DNA of 64,000 nt from JAIBJN01 sp963784175 (GTDB lineage Bacteria > Actinomycetota > Thermoleophilia > Gaiellales > Gaiellaceae): the NCBI GenBank assembly GCA_963784175.1, contig CAWAQJ010000017.1:79919-143918 (forward strand). Reading direction: 5' to 3'. How positions within the stretch are numbered: the first letter of the stretch is position 1; each line of letters begins with the position of its first letter. Shown here piece by piece: positions 14,834-24,165 of the stretch. The notes beneath the pieces are model-generated. The model did not search any database. It had not been told where the DNA came from and saw only the letters and a program-made list of their open reading frames with translations. The position numbers and the translations under genes are program-made.

Positions 14834-17800
14834 GTGACAGCACTGCGCACGCTCGCCTATCCGCTCAAGCTGGCGTCCGTCCGCATCGCCAGGCGGGCGC
14901 CGACGGCGCTCCTCGCGGCCGCGGGCGTGGCTGCGGGCGCGGCGATGATTGCGACCGTCCTGGCCGGCACGGTCGTGGCCAAGGACGAGAGCGTCGGCCG
15001 GGCGATCGAGGAGATCCCCGCCGCCCAGCGGGCGGTGCGCGCCGGCTGGTTCGGGATCCCGGCCCAGACCGAGGGGTACTCGACACTCGACGAGAGCGCG
15101 CGGAAATCGCTCGCCGGCGCGACCACCGCGGAGCCGTCCGCGCTCGTCCTCTACCGGGAGAGCACGATCGCCGGCCGCTACATCGGCCTCGGCGCGGTGG
15201 ACGGCCTGGACGACTGGGTGACGCTCCGCTCGGGGCGTCTCCCGCGAACCTGCGAGCCAGAGCGCTGCGAGGTGGTGCGACTGCGAGGCGCCGGGTCGCT
15301 CCCCAACGTGGAGGGCCTGCGGCTCGTCGAGGTCGGCACGGCCGCCATCCGCTCGCCTGTCCTCTTCGGCGACTTCGTCGCTCCGGCCGAGACCGAGCGG
15401 GCCCGCGCGGCGCTCAGCCCCTTCTACCGCGACGCGATCGACTATCACCGGCCGGCGCCGCCGCCCCTCGTCCTCGCCGAGGGCGTCGAGGGGCTCGTCG
15501 ACTCGCCCGAGCTCGAGAACGTGTATCGCAGCTACGCCTGGGTCGTCCCGCTCGGTCCCGGCGACGTACGCGCATGGAACATCGACGGCTTCGCCGAGGA
15601 CGTGGCCCAGGCCCGTACGTCTTTCCAGAACACGTCCTTCGCCGCCGACCTGACCGCGCCGCTCGCCGATCTCCAGAGCGCGTCCGAGTCGAGCGAGGTG
15701 GCGGGGCGCAGGCTCCTGCTCGTCGGCGGCGAGTCGGCGGCGCTTCTCTTCGCGTTCGCGATCCTGGCCGCGGTCAGCATGCGCCGCGACACCGAGGCGG
15801 CGCGGCGGCGGCTGACGTGGTTCGGCGCCAGGCGCTGGCAGCTCTCCCTCTTCACGGGGACCGAGGCGGCGGCAGTCGCCGTGGTCGGCACGGCCGTCGG
15901 CTGGGCTCTCGGGACCGCGGCAGGCGCGGTGGTGGCGTCACGCGCGGGCGCGCCCGTGGGCGAGGTGCTCGCGCACTCGACCCTCTCGAGCACCGGCCTC
16001 CTGGTCGCGGCAGCCGTCGCCGGCGCGCTCGCCCTCGTGCTCGTGGCGGCACTGCGGGCCAAGCCCATGGCCTTCGGCCGGCGCTCGTTCTCGGCCCTGG
16101 ACGCGGCCGCGCTGGGCGCGGTCGCGGTCATCGCCGTCACGCTGCTCCGCGGCGACCTCGACCAGGAGACCCTGGCCCAGGAGTCGGGCACGGCCGCCGC
16201 GCTCGTCCTCCTGCCCGGGCTCGTCACCTTCGTCGCCGCGGTCATCTGCGCGCGCCTCCTGCGCCCCGGCCTGCTCTTGCTCGAGCGCGCATCCCGCGGA
16301 CGGTCGGTCGGGCTGCGCCTCGCCGCCCTCTCGCTGGCGCGCCACCCGGGCCACGCGGCCGTCGCGGCGGCGTTCCTCGTCGTCAGCGTCGGCCTTGCCG
16401 TCTTCGCCGAGAGCTACCGCTCGACGCTGGCGCGCGGCCAGGAGGAGCAGGCGGCGTACGCCGTCCCGCTCGACTTCACGCTGCGGGAAGACCTGACCCG
16501 GCTCATCCAGGTCAACGACGCCGCCACGCCCGAGCGCCTCGCCGAGTTGGGAGAGGGCGTGCGCGTCGAGCCGGTGCTGCGCCTCTCGGGCAACGTCAGC
16601 CGCGCCGGCGGCCGCACGGGCATCACCATCCTCGGGCTCGACCCCGAGGCGATCCCGGCGCTTCGCGGCTGGCGCGACGACTTCAGCGCGGTCTCGCCGG
16701 CGACGCTCGCAAGCCGCGTCGAGACCGCCGACGACCCGGAGATCCGGGGACCGGCGATTCCCGACGACGCCTCGCGGCTCGAGGTCGCCGCCCGCGGCGA
16801 GGGCGTGGGCCTCACCGCCAGCGTGCAGACGCCGGCCGGCGGCTACGTCCACCTCGTCCTGGGCGATGCCGAGCGGGACGGCTCGACCCTCCGTGTCGCC
16901 GTGCCGCCCGAGGCGCGGGGCGGACGCGTCGTCGCCGTGACGCTGAACCCGCCGGTCAGGGTCCAGGAGCGCGGCGGCGAGGGCAGGCCGCGGGAGTTGG
17001 CGCTGACGATCGGCCCCCTCATGGCGCAGACCCCCGGCGGCCCGGTCGTCGTCGACCGCTACGAGGACTGGATCGGCGTCAACGGCATCGAGCCGGTTCG
17101 CGAGGGCACCGACGTGGCCCTCACGGGAGTGCTCAGCGAGCAGGCCGCAACGCGGTTCCGGCCCACGCAGCCGACCGACGAGGAGCCGGTGCTCGCGATC
17201 GCCTCGCCCAGCGTGGCCGCCGCGGCCTCGCCCGGCGGAGAGCTCGTGCTGCGGATCGCCGGCGAGCAGGTCACCGTCCAGGTCGCGGCCGTGGCGGAGC
17301 GGTTCCCCGGGACGCGCGACGACTTCGTGGTCGCCGACCGCGAGATGCTCTCGACCGCGCTCAACGCCACGCGCCCGGGCGCGGCCGTGGCGAACGAGGT
17401 CTGGCTCGGCGCGGACAGCGAGCCGGCGCGGGACGCGCTTGCCGCCGAGCTCGCGCGCCGGCCCTTCAACGTGCTCGCCGTGGACTCGCGCACGGCCCTC
17501 GAGCGCTCGCTGCGCTACGACCCGCTCGCGCGCGGGACGCTCTTGACCCTCCTCGCCGCAGCGATCGTGGCGCTCGGGCTCGCGCTCGTCGGGGTGCTGC
17601 TCGGCGTCGTCTCCGACGTCCGGGACGAGCGCGGCGACCTCGACGACCTGGAGGAGCAGGGCGCCAGGCCCGCGCTCCTGCGGCGCGTCGTCCGCTTGCG
17701 CAGCCTGGTCGTCGTCGGCGTCGGCCTGGCGGGAGGCCTCGTCACGGCCGCGATCCTCGGCGTCCTCGTCGTCGACCTCGTCGCGGTCACGGCCGACGCA

Positions 17801-17917
17801 CGCGCGACCGACCTGCCCCTCCACGCGACAGTCACGTGGCCCGTGCTCGCGGTCGCCCTGGGCGGGGGCGCGCTCGCGGCCGCAACCCTCGTCACCGCCG
17901 CCTCACGCCGGATATGA
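14834..17917 (+). CDS. FtsX-like ABC transporter permease
   Basis: A 1027-residue membrane protein. It has one N-terminal helix (about 25-45), a large extracytoplasmic domain, a central group of helices (about 295-560, with two FtsX-like core regions), a second extracytoplasmic domain (about 560-890) and three C-terminal helices (about 900-1020). This MacB/LolC-like duplicated layout belongs to ABC systems that use mechanical work outside the membrane, for example lipoprotein or lipid handling or peptide efflux, rather than classical import. The GTG start is at 14834. The stop overlaps the ATPase gene (ATGA), so both subunits are made together. Confidence 0.85.
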   Translation: MTALRTLAYPLKLASVRIARRAPTALLAAAGVAAGAAMIATVLAGTVVAKDESVGRAIEEIPAAQRAVRAGWFGIPAQTEGYSTLDESARKSLAGATTAEPSALVLYRESTIAGRYIGLGAVDGLDDWVTLRSGRLPRTCEPERCEVVRLRGAGSLPNVEGLRLVEVGTAAIRSPVLFGDFVAPAETERARAALSPFYRDAIDYHRPAPPPLVLAEGVEGLVDSPELENVYRSYAWVVPLGPGDVRAWNIDGFAEDVAQARTSFQNTSFAADLTAPLADLQSASESSEVAGRRLLLVGGESAALLFAFAILAAVSMRRDTEAARRRLTWFGARRWQLSLFTGTEAAAVAVVGTAVGWALGTAAGAVVASRAGAPVGEVLAHSTLSSTGLLVAAAVAGALALVLVAALRAKPMAFGRRSFSALDAAALGAVAVIAVTLLRGDLDQETLAQESGTAAALVLLPGLVTFVAAVICARLLRPGLLLLERASRGRSVGLRLAALSLARHPGHAAVAAAFLVVSVGLAVFAESYRSTLARGQEEQAAYAVPLDFTLREDLTRLIQVNDAATPERLAELGEGVRVEPVLRLSGNVSRAGGRTGITILGLDPEAIPALRGWRDDFSAVSPATLASRVETADDPEIRGPAIPDDASRLEVAARGEGVGLTASVQTPAGGYVHLVLGDAERDGSTLRVAVPPEARGGRVVAVTLNPPVRVQERGGEGRPRELALTIGPLMAQTPGGPVVVDRYEDWIGVNGIEPVREGTDVALTGVLSEQAATRFRPTQPTDEEPVLAIASPSVAAAASPGGELVLRIAGEQVTVQVAAVAERFPGTRDDFVVADREMLSTALNATRPGAAVANEVWLGADSEPARDALAAELARRPFNVLAVDSRTALERSLRYDPLARGTLLTLLAAAIVALGLALVGVLLGVVSDVRDERGDLDDLEEQGARPALLRRVVRLRSLVVVGVGLAGGLVTAAILGVLVVDLVAVTADARATDLPLHATVTWPVLAVALGGGALAAATLVTAASRRI

Positions 17918-19500
17918 GCGCCGCCGTCGACATCCGCGATCTCTTCCGCGTCTACCCGGCGCCCGAGGGCGGCGTGGTGGCCCTCCAGGGGCTCACGCTC
18001 GAGGTGCAGGAGGGCGAGATCTGCGTCGTGCTCGGCCCGAGCGGCTCGGGCAAGTCCACTCTCCTCCGCATGCTCGCCGCGCTCGACCAGCCGACGGCTG
18101 GAAGCGTGCGGGTGCACGACCGCGACCTGACCAGGCTCGGGCGGCGGGGCCGCGCCCGGTACCGCGCAGAGCTCCTCGGCTACGCCGACCAGCACTACTG
18201 GCGCGCGCTCGCGGCCGAGCTCGAGATCCGCGAGCTCGTGTCCATCCAGCTCGGGCTCGCGGGAGCAACCGCCCGCGAGCGCCACGTGCGTGCGGACGCC
18301 CTGCTGGAGCGGGTCGCGCTCCTCGACCGCCGCCACGCCCATCCCCGCGAGCTCTCGGGCGGCGAGCAGCAGCGGGTCGCCGTCTGTGCGGCGCTCGCAC
18401 ACAAGCCGCGGCTCTTCCTCGCGGACGAGCCGACCGGCGAGCTGGACGCCGCCAGCGCGCGCCTCGTCTACGAGGCGATCGCCGAGCTCGCCCGCGACGG
18501 GGGGACGACGACCGTGCTCGTGAGCCACGATCCCGAATCGGCGGCGATCGCCGACCGGATCGTGCGCGTCCGGGATGGACGGGTGAGCGAGGAAGCCGCG
18601 CTTGCCGACGGCCGCGACGAGGCGATCGTCGTCGGCCGGGGCGGCTGGCTCCGCCTCTCGGAGGAGCTGCTGCGCCGCACGGGCATTCGCTCGCACGCCA
18701 CGGCGCGGCTCCACGAGGAGGGAATCGTCCTCGAGGCCGTGCAGGGCGACGACGTGGTCGCGGCGGCAGAAGAGGAGCCGGCGCTTCTCCGCCCGGCGGG
18801 CGAGGGCGAGACCGTCGCCGAGGCGCGAGGCCTCTCGCGCACGTACGGCAAGGGCGCCGCGGCGGCCTCCGCGCTGCTCGAGCTGGACGCGGCCTTCGTC
18901 GGCGGGCGCCTGACCGCCGTCACCGGGCCGTCCGGCTCGGGCAAGACGACGCTTCTGCACCTCCTGGCGGGAACCGACGTGCCCACGGCGGGCAGCGTCC
19001 ACGTGCTGGGCGAGGCCCTCTCCGACCTCGACCGCGACGGGCGTGCGCGCTTCCGTGCCGACCGCATCGCGCTCGTCAGCCAGGAGACGGGCCTCGTGCC
19101 GTTCCTGACGGCCGCGGAGAACGTCGAGCTCGGCCTCGCGCTGCGCCGGATCGACGCGGAGGAGGCTCGGGCGCGAGCGGCCGAGGCGCTGGCGGCCGTC
19201 GGGCTCGCCGCGGAGGCCTCACGGCGCGTCGAGGATCTCTCCAGCGGCCAGCGCGAGCGGGTCGCCGTCGCACGCGCGGTCGCCGCACGCCCCAGCCTGC
19301 TGCTCGCCGACGAGCCCACGGCGCGGCTCGACCAGGCGAACGCGCTCGCAGTCGCCCGGCTGCTGCTCGATCTCGCGCGGGACACCGGTGCCGCCGTCGT
19401 CTGCGGCACGCACGACCCGCTCCTGATCGAGCATGCCGACGAGCGGCTCGACCTCGGGGCGCGGCGCCGGTCGGCCTCGAGGGCCTCGACGAGCGCCTAG
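17914..19500 (+). CDS. ABC transporter ATP-binding protein with two nucleotide-binding domains
   Basis: A 528-residue fusion of two ATPase domains. Domain 1 has Walker A GPSGSGKST, signature LSGGEQQR and Walker B LFLADEPTGELD. Domain 2 has GPSGSGKTT, a changed signature LSSGQRER and LLLADEPTARLD. Both are of the MacB/LolD type that partner FtsX-like permeases. Having both domains on one chain fits the single large permease encoded just upstream with an ATGA overlap. The TAG shares a CTAG with the stop of the converging GGDEF gene. Confidence 0.9.
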   Translation: MSAAVDIRDLFRVYPAPEGGVVALQGLTLEVQEGEICVVLGPSGSGKSTLLRMLAALDQPTAGSVRVHDRDLTRLGRRGRARYRAELLGYADQHYWRALAAELEIRELVSIQLGLAGATARERHVRADALLERVALLDRRHAHPRELSGGEQQRVAVCAALAHKPRLFLADEPTGELDAASARLVYEAIAELARDGGTTTVLVSHDPESAAIADRIVRVRDGRVSEEAALADGRDEAIVVGRGGWLRLSEELLRRTGIRSHATARLHEEGIVLEAVQGDDVVAAAEEEPALLRPAGEGETVAEARGLSRTYGKGAAAASALLELDAAFVGGRLTAVTGPSGSGKTTLLHLLAGTDVPTAGSVHVLGEALSDLDRDGRARFRADRIALVSQETGLVPFLTAAENVELGLALRRIDAEEARARAAEALAAVGLAAEASRRVEDLSSGQRERVAVARAVAARPSLLLADEPTARLDQANALAVARLLLDLARDTGAAVVCGTHDPLLIEHADERLDLGARRRSASRASTSA

Positions 19501-20519
19501 ATCTCGGCCGCGGCCCTGGTCTCGACTGCGAGGAGCGTGCGCGCTCCACCGGCGGCCTTGGCACGGTAGGCAGCCAGGTCGGCCGAGCGGAAAACGTCCT
19601 CGGCGGAGGACTGGGCTGGCGTTACGCGCGCGATGCCGCCCGAGAAGCTGTACTGCCCGCGCCCGATCTCCGCGAGCATCTCCTGGGCGCGCTCGGCAAC
19701 TCCGACCGCATCGTCGGCCGTGGAGCCGGGAAGGACGATGGCGAACTCGTCGCCGCCGATCCGGCACGCCACGTCGGTGGCGCGGATCGTCGCCCGCAGC
19801 GCGTCGGAGAGCGTGCGGAGCGCGTTGTCGCCGGCGCCGTGCCCGCTGATGTCGTTGATGCGCTTGAGCCCGTCGAGGTCGACGACGAGGAGCGTGAGGT
19901 CCTCCTTGGTGCGCAGGCTGCGCGCGACGGCCGCCTCGAACTGCTCCTCGAAGAGCCGGCGGTTGTAGAGGCCGGTGAGCCTGTCCCGCGCCGCCGTCTC
20001 CTGCAGCTCGGCGAAGAGCACCGCGTTGCGGACGGCGATCGCGACGATGTCGCAGAGCGCGCGGCAGAACTCGACGTCGTCCTTGTCCCAGACGCGGTCG
20101 TTGGCGTCGACGATCTCCATGAGGCCGAGCGTCTCCCCGCGCGCGACGAGCGGCAGCATGAGGAGCGACTTCTGGCCCTGATGCTCGAGCAGGGCGCGCT
20201 CGGCGGGATCGTCGGCGGGGTTCGAGACGCGGATCTGCACGACCTCCTGGGTGTCGAGGACGTGTCGCGTGGCCGGGTAATCCCTCAGGTGGTAGACCTG
20301 CCCGCCCGTCGTCGTGATCTCGTCGACGCCGTGGCGGTACTCGACGAGCATGACGAGGGCGCCCTTCACCGGGTCGTAGTGCGAGAGCTCCGCCGCCGTG
20401 GCGCCCGTCAGCTCGGCCGCGCGGGTCGCGAACTCGCGCAGGACGTCACGGAGCTCGAGGCTCGATGAGAGGCTCCTGGACAGGTCGAGGAGCGCCTGAA
20501 GGCGGGTGGCTTGGGCCAT
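19497..20519 (-). CDS. GAF-GGDEF diguanylate cyclase
   Basis: A 340-residue cytoplasmic protein: a short N-terminal helix, a GAF sensor domain (about residues 20-170) and a C-terminal GGDEF domain starting at DRLTGLYNRRLFEEQ. The active site is intact (CRIGGDEFAIVLP), so synthesis of cyclic di-GMP from two GTP is expected. No RxxD inhibitory site is obvious just before GGDEF. The GAF ligand is unknown. No EAL or PilZ protein is in the window. Its stop shares CTAG with the ABC ATPase gene. Confidence 0.92.
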   Translation of the reverse strand: MAQATRLQALLDLSRSLSSSLELRDVLREFATRAAELTGATAAELSHYDPVKGALVMLVEYRHGVDEITTTGGQVYHLRDYPATRHVLDTQEVVQIRVSNPADDPAERALLEHQGQKSLLMLPLVARGETLGLMEIVDANDRVWDKDDVEFCRALCDIVAIAVRNAVLFAELQETAARDRLTGLYNRRLFEEQFEAAVARSLRTKEDLTLLVVDLDGLKRINDISGHGAGDNALRTLSDALRATIRATDVACRIGGDEFAIVLPGSTADDAVGVAERAQEMLAEIGRGQYSFSGGIARVTPAQSSAEDVFRSADLAAYRAKAAGGARTLLAVETRAAAEI

Positions 20520-20558
20520 CGGCTAGAAGATCGGCCGCGGGGACCCCGCGCTTGAGGA

Positions 20559-20954
20559 TCAGACGGGCTGGTCGCGCAGGCGCTCGTCCGGCTTGAGGAC
20601 GAGGTTCAGGATCAGGTTGACGATCGACACGATGATCGCCGCGCCGAGGGTCGCCCAGAAGCTCCCGGTCTCGAAGCTGGGGACGATCCAGTCGGTCAGG
20701 TAGAGCATGAGCACGTTGATGAGGATCAGGGCGAATCCGAGGGTCAGGATCACGAACGGAAGCGCGAGCAGGATGACCAGCGGGCGAACGAAGACGTTCA
20801 CGACCGTGAACACGAGCGCCGCGACCAGGAGCACCCAGAAGTCGTCGCCGTAGTCGGCCGACGAGATGATCCACGTGGCGACAAAGAGCGCGACGACGTT
20901 CGACAGCCAGGCGAAGATCAGCCTCGGGAGCATGGCGCGGAACACGGCGCGCAT
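20559..20954 (-). CDS. Phage-holin-family (superfamily IV) four-helix membrane protein
   Basis: A 131-residue membrane protein with four helices (FAWLSNVVALFVATWII, FWVLLVAALVFTVVNVF, PFVILTLGFALILINVLML, FWATLGAAIIVSIVNLIL) and the VRPLVILLALPFVILTLG core. This is the actinobacterial four-TMS holin-like family (YvlD type). Despite the name, members are ordinary chromosomal genes of unknown role, and no phage genes are near. It starts at ATG 20954. Confidence 0.85.
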   Translation of the reverse strand: MRAVFRAMLPRLIFAWLSNVVALFVATWIISSADYGDDFWVLLVAALVFTVVNVFVRPLVILLALPFVILTLGFALILINVLMLYLTDWIVPSFETGSFWATLGAAIIVSIVNLILNLVLKPDERLRDQPV

Positions 20955-21044
20955 CGTGTCAGGTCCGGATGGCGCCCTGCGGCACCAGCGAGGCCTTGTC
21001 CACCGCCCAGGCGGGGTGTCATGATCCGCTTGGAGGACAGCGGC

Positions 21045-22052
21045 ATGGGGCCCTCGCACCGGCTGCTCGCGGCGGCCGCACTCGCGGCAGGCCTTGCTGC
21101 GGGCGGAGTTGCCGCGGCGTCGAACGTCGCGTACACGAGCCTCGGCCCGTCCGCGTCCCACGTCTGGGTCATGGAAGGCGACGGCACGGACAAGGACCGG
21201 CTCACGTCGGGCTCGGTGATCGACTTCGGGCCAGTCATCTCGCCGAACGGCAGCCGCCTCGCTTTCGTGCGCCGACGCACCGGGCGACACGACGATCTCT
21301 GGCGCCTCGACGTCGACGGCACGACCCTTCGCCGCCTTACGAACACGGATGTCGCCGAGTCGAACCCGGCCTGGGCGCCCGACGGCGAGCTGATCGCGTT
21401 CGAGTTCGAAAGCGCGGGCCGGCGGGCCGAGCTCGCCGTCGTCGAGCCCGACGGCACGGGCAGGCGCAGGCTCACGAACAACACCATCGTCGACGTCGAG
21501 CCCGCGTGGTCGCCCGACTCGAAGCGGATCGCCTTCACGCGCTACGTCACGCGCACGAACGCCGAGATCTACACGATCGCAGCCGCCGGCGGCAGTCTGC
21601 GGCGCCTCACCGACCACCGGGCAGCCGACCACAGCCCGGACTTCTCCTCGACCGGTTGGATCGCCTGGGTCCGCTCGCACGCCAGCGGGAGCCAGATCCG
21701 GCTCGCGCGGGCCGACGGGAGCGGGAGGCGGCTGCTCTTCTCGACCCGCCGGGGCGTTACGGCGCCGACCTGGTCGCCGAACGGCGCCCTCCTGGCGTTC
21801 GAGCTCTGGGACGGCAACGATACGGAGCTCTACGTGATCGCGTTCGACGGCACGGGGGTGCGCCGGCTGACGAACAACGACGTCGGCGACTTCGGCCCGG
21901 TGTGGGGGCCGGGAAGCGGGCGGATCGCGTTCACGCGCTTCACGACGACGAGCAACGACGTGTGGTCGATGGCCCCGAACGGCCTGGACAAGCGCCGCCT
22001 GACCACGGCGACTACACACGACTCCGTCTCCGACTGGGGCGCAGATCCGTGA
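21045..22052 (+). CDS. TolB-like WD40-type beta-propeller exported protein
   Basis: The protein has an N-terminal signal sequence (HRLLAAAALAAGLAAGGVAAA) and a six-bladed propeller. Each blade carries the PD40 pattern, e.g. SNPAWAPDGELIAFE, VEPAWSPDSKRIAFT, APTWSPNGALLAFE and FGPVWGPGSGRIAFT, each followed by VxxDGTGxRRLT. I use ATG 21045 because GGAGG lies 9 nt upstream; an in-frame ATG at 21021 is possible. Such propellers are structural or protein-binding and appear in many secreted actinobacterial proteins. No partner is evident. Confidence 0.8.
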   Translation: MGPSHRLLAAAALAAGLAAGGVAAASNVAYTSLGPSASHVWVMEGDGTDKDRLTSGSVIDFGPVISPNGSRLAFVRRRTGRHDDLWRLDVDGTTLRRLTNTDVAESNPAWAPDGELIAFEFESAGRRAELAVVEPDGTGRRRLTNNTIVDVEPAWSPDSKRIAFTRYVTRTNAEIYTIAAAGGSLRRLTDHRAADHSPDFSSTGWIAWVRSHASGSQIRLARADGSGRRLLFSTRRGVTAPTWSPNGALLAFELWDGNDTELYVIAFDGTGVRRLTNNDVGDFGPVWGPGSGRIAFTRFTTTSNDVWSMAPNGLDKRRLTTATTHDSVSDWGADP

Positions 22053-22062
22053 CACTGGCCGC

Positions 22063-22725
22063 GTGGCCACCTATGTCCTGATCCACGGCGGCGGCAGCGG
22101 CGGCTGGGACTGGCACCTGGTCGCGCCCGAGCTGGAGGCGCTGGGTCACGAGGTCGTCGCTCCGGACCTGCCGACCGAGGACGAGGCGGCAGGCCTCTGG
22201 GACTACGCGGACGCGGTCGTCGAGGCCGTGGGCGACCGGCGCGACCTCGTCGTCGTGGGGCATTCGCTCGGTGCCTTGACGGCCCCGCTGGTCTGCGCCA
22301 GGCGCCCGGTCGACCTGCTCGTCCTGGTGGCGGCGATGATCCCCTTGCCCGGAGAGACCGGGATCGAGTGGTGGAGGAACACCGGCTACGAGGACTCCGG
22401 CGAGGAGGACGTCTTCTACCACGACGTCCCGCCCGAGCTGGAGGCGGAGGCGAAGCGCCACGAGCGCGGCCAGACCGAGAAGGCGATGATCGAGCCGTGG
22501 CCGCTCGAGGCCTGGCCCGACGTTCCGACGAGGGTCCTGCTCTGCCGCGACGATCGCATGTTCACGGCCGAGTTCCAGCGCCGGGTCGCCCGCGAGCGCC
22601 TGGGCATCGAGCCGGACGAGATGGACGGCGGCCACTACATCAGCCTGAGCCGCCCGAGAGAGCTGGCGGAGCGCCTGGACGCCTACCGGGCTCAGCCCCA
22701 GGAGAAAGCCACGAAAACGCCGTAG
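22063..22725 (+). CDS. Alpha/beta hydrolase (esterase-like)
   Basis: A 220-residue compact alpha/beta hydrolase. It has the HGGGSGGWDWH oxyanion loop, the nucleophile elbow VVGHSLGALTA (Ser near residue 69), an acid in LLCRDDRMF and the catalytic His in MDGGHYISLSRP. The form matches small esterases of the hydroxynitrile lyase / methyl-esterase (SABP2-like) group. The substrate is unknown. It starts at GTG 22063, 10 nt after the propeller gene's stop. Confidence 0.87.
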   Translation: MATYVLIHGGGSGGWDWHLVAPELEALGHEVVAPDLPTEDEAAGLWDYADAVVEAVGDRRDLVVVGHSLGALTAPLVCARRPVDLLVLVAAMIPLPGETGIEWWRNTGYEDSGEEDVFYHDVPPELEAEAKRHERGQTEKAMIEPWPLEAWPDVPTRVLLCRDDRMFTAEFQRRVARERLGIEPDEMDGGHYISLSRPRELAERLDAYRAQPQEKATKTP

Positions 22726-22737
22726 AATTCGGCGTAC

Positions 22738-22962
22738 ATGACCGCCGAGGAGGACATCGCCAGCGTCGCGAACCAGCTGGCCGCGCTCACTCACACCGTG
22801 GAAGAGATGGCGGGCGAGCTCAAAGAGGTTCGCGACCGGGCTGAAAGCGACCGCGAGCGCTCGGACACCCAGCAGGAGCGCATCGACCTCGCGGCGCGCG
22901 AGCTGGCCGATGTCAGCGAGCGTCTGCAATCGGCGGCAAACGCGCTCCGAGAGTCGATCTAG
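22738..22962 (+). CDS. Small coiled-coil protein
   Basis: A 74-residue, highly charged, fully helical protein with heptad spacing of Leu/Val/Ala (NQLAALTHTVEEMAGELKEV and on to ELADVSERLQSAANALRE) and no Cys or aromatic residues. It is likely a self-associating coiled coil. It follows the hydrolase gene by 12 nt, so it is probably in the same transcript. Function is not recognised. The stop faces a convergent hypothetical gene 5 nt away. Confidence 0.7.
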   Translation: MTAEEDIASVANQLAALTHTVEEMAGELKEVRDRAESDRERSDTQQERIDLAARELADVSERLQSAANALRESI

Positions 22963-22967
22963 TCGCT

Positions 22968-23618
22968 CTACGTCGGGTAACGCCGCCGGCTCTGAAGCAG
23001 GGCGTGGTTGAGCATGGCTTCGTCGTCGTCCTCGTGCGCGACTACTACAACCTTGTTCCAGACGCCTCGATAGATGATCCGGTCGCTGTACATCTGAGTT
23101 CGGAAGCCCTCCCGGTAAACGGCGGGAAGGGCGTCGGCGGCGCCGTACATGCGCCGCCCCCCGTCGCTCCCACGAACCACTGCGACGAGCTCGTGCGTCT
23201 CCTCGTAGTCGTCGGTTGCGACGAACTCGGCCAGCGGCTGCTGCGGGGATCCGCTGCTCAGGAAGGCGACGACGTACTTCCGGTCGCGTCCCCACTTGTT
23301 CTTGCGAATCGTCTCGCCAAGTCCGATGTGGACGGCGCCCTCGGAACGCGTCGTGCCCATGAACACTCGGTAGCGGGCGTAGAGATCGCGCTCTTCCGGC
23401 CACTGATACGACTCGCCCTCCCGCTCCCGCACGAGCCGCCAGCCTTCTGCAAGATCCGCCCGCTGCCCACCCGTGGGAACGGCCTCGTCGCCGGGTGCTC
23501 GGTCGGCATCGACGGGCTTGATGATCGGATTGCGAAACCCCGCCTGCGCCAGCTGGGTCAAGAGCGGACCGAGCTCCCGATCAGGAACGCGTTGCAGGGT
23601 GACCGAGAACGGGCTCAT
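22968..23618 (-). CDS. Hypothetical protein, no family recognised
   Basis: A 216-residue soluble protein with no signal peptide or membrane helix. I chose ATG 23618 (MSPFSVTLQRVPDREL) because AGGAGTGAAG precedes it; the open frame extends upstream but into an AT-rich promoter-like region. The N-terminal half (PLLTQLAQAGFRNPIIKPVD) and the C-terminal half (WNKVVVVAHEDDDEAMLNHALLQ) look like separate small alpha/beta units. I do not recognise a function. The base composition just upstream is clearly lower in GC than the surroundings. Confidence 0.6.
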   Translation of the reverse strand: MSPFSVTLQRVPDRELGPLLTQLAQAGFRNPIIKPVDADRAPGDEAVPTGGQRADLAEGWRLVREREGESYQWPEERDLYARYRVFMGTTRSEGAVHIGLGETIRKNKWGRDRKYVVAFLSSGSPQQPLAEFVATDDYEETHELVAVVRGSDGGRRMYGAADALPAVYREGFRTQMYSDRIIYRGVWNKVVVVAHEDDDEAMLNHALLQSRRRYPT

Positions 23619-23635
23619 CTTCACTCCTATGAGAT

Positions 23636-23665
23636 GGATTACGTAGACTAACGTAGTAATGTCAA
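23636..23665 (-). promoter_or_regulatory. Candidate promoter of the 22968-23618 gene
   Basis: On the minus strand a perfect TTGACA (complement of 23660-23665) lies in an AT-rich stretch. The -10 is weak (GTAATC or TAATCC at 16-18 nt spacing). Repeated ACGTA units (23641-23657) and a GCTAC-A-GTAGC palindrome further upstream (about 23693-23703) could be regulator sites. Confidence 0.35.
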
Positions 23666-23831
23666 TCCACGTTATCAAGAAGTCTGCTACAGTAGCTGAC
23701 ACGTAAGGCCCGCACATAGAAGCCGTCGAGGCTCCGACTCTCTTCCTCTTCGCCTGTCACATAGGCCTAAATGCAATCCAAGGAGAGCTCGAACACGGGC
23801 TCTCCCCTCCGTACGAGAGTTAGGAGATCGA

Positions 23832-24146
23832 ATGCATGTCACCATGAGGCGCTACGAAGGTGTCGACCAGAATCGCACCGACGAGCTCACCAAGAAGGTC
23901 GGCGAGACCCTCCTTCCCCGCCTGAGCGACCTGCCCGGCTTCAACGGCTACTACCTCATCGAGGCCGGCAACGGCGTCGTGAGCTCCATCGGCTTCTTCG
24001 AGACTTCGGCCCAGGCCGACGAGTCGACTCGTGTCGCAGCCACTTGGGTGCGCGACGAGAAGCTCGACGAGATCCTCAAGAATCCGCCGAAGGTGACGGA
24101 CGGCGAGGTCATCGCCCACAAGTCGAACGGAGCCATCAAGGCGTAA
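23832..24146 (+). CDS. Small alpha/beta-barrel-like protein (ABM-like)
   Basis: A 104-residue protein with ferredoxin-like/dimeric alpha-beta-barrel features. A first strand (HVTMRRYEGV) and helix (DELTKKVGETLLPRLSDLPG) lead to strands GYYLIEAG and GVVSSIGFFET, then a second helix. The pattern resembles antibiotic-biosynthesis-monooxygenase-type proteins, but no catalytic residues can be named. TAGGAGATCG precedes the start, and a hairpin (23782-23805, GGAGAGC/GCTCTCC) sits in the leader. A strong terminator follows, so this is a single-gene unit. Confidence 0.72.
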   Translation: MHVTMRRYEGVDQNRTDELTKKVGETLLPRLSDLPGFNGYYLIEAGNGVVSSIGFFETSAQADESTRVAATWVRDEKLDEILKNPPKVTDGEVIAHKSNGAIKA

Positions 24147-24165
24147 CTGCCCCGGCTCGATGCAG

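Noticed and set aside
20559..20954. Possible prophage because of a holin-family protein
   Set aside because: The family is a normal chromosomal one in actinobacteria; no integrase, capsid, tail or lysis genes are near.
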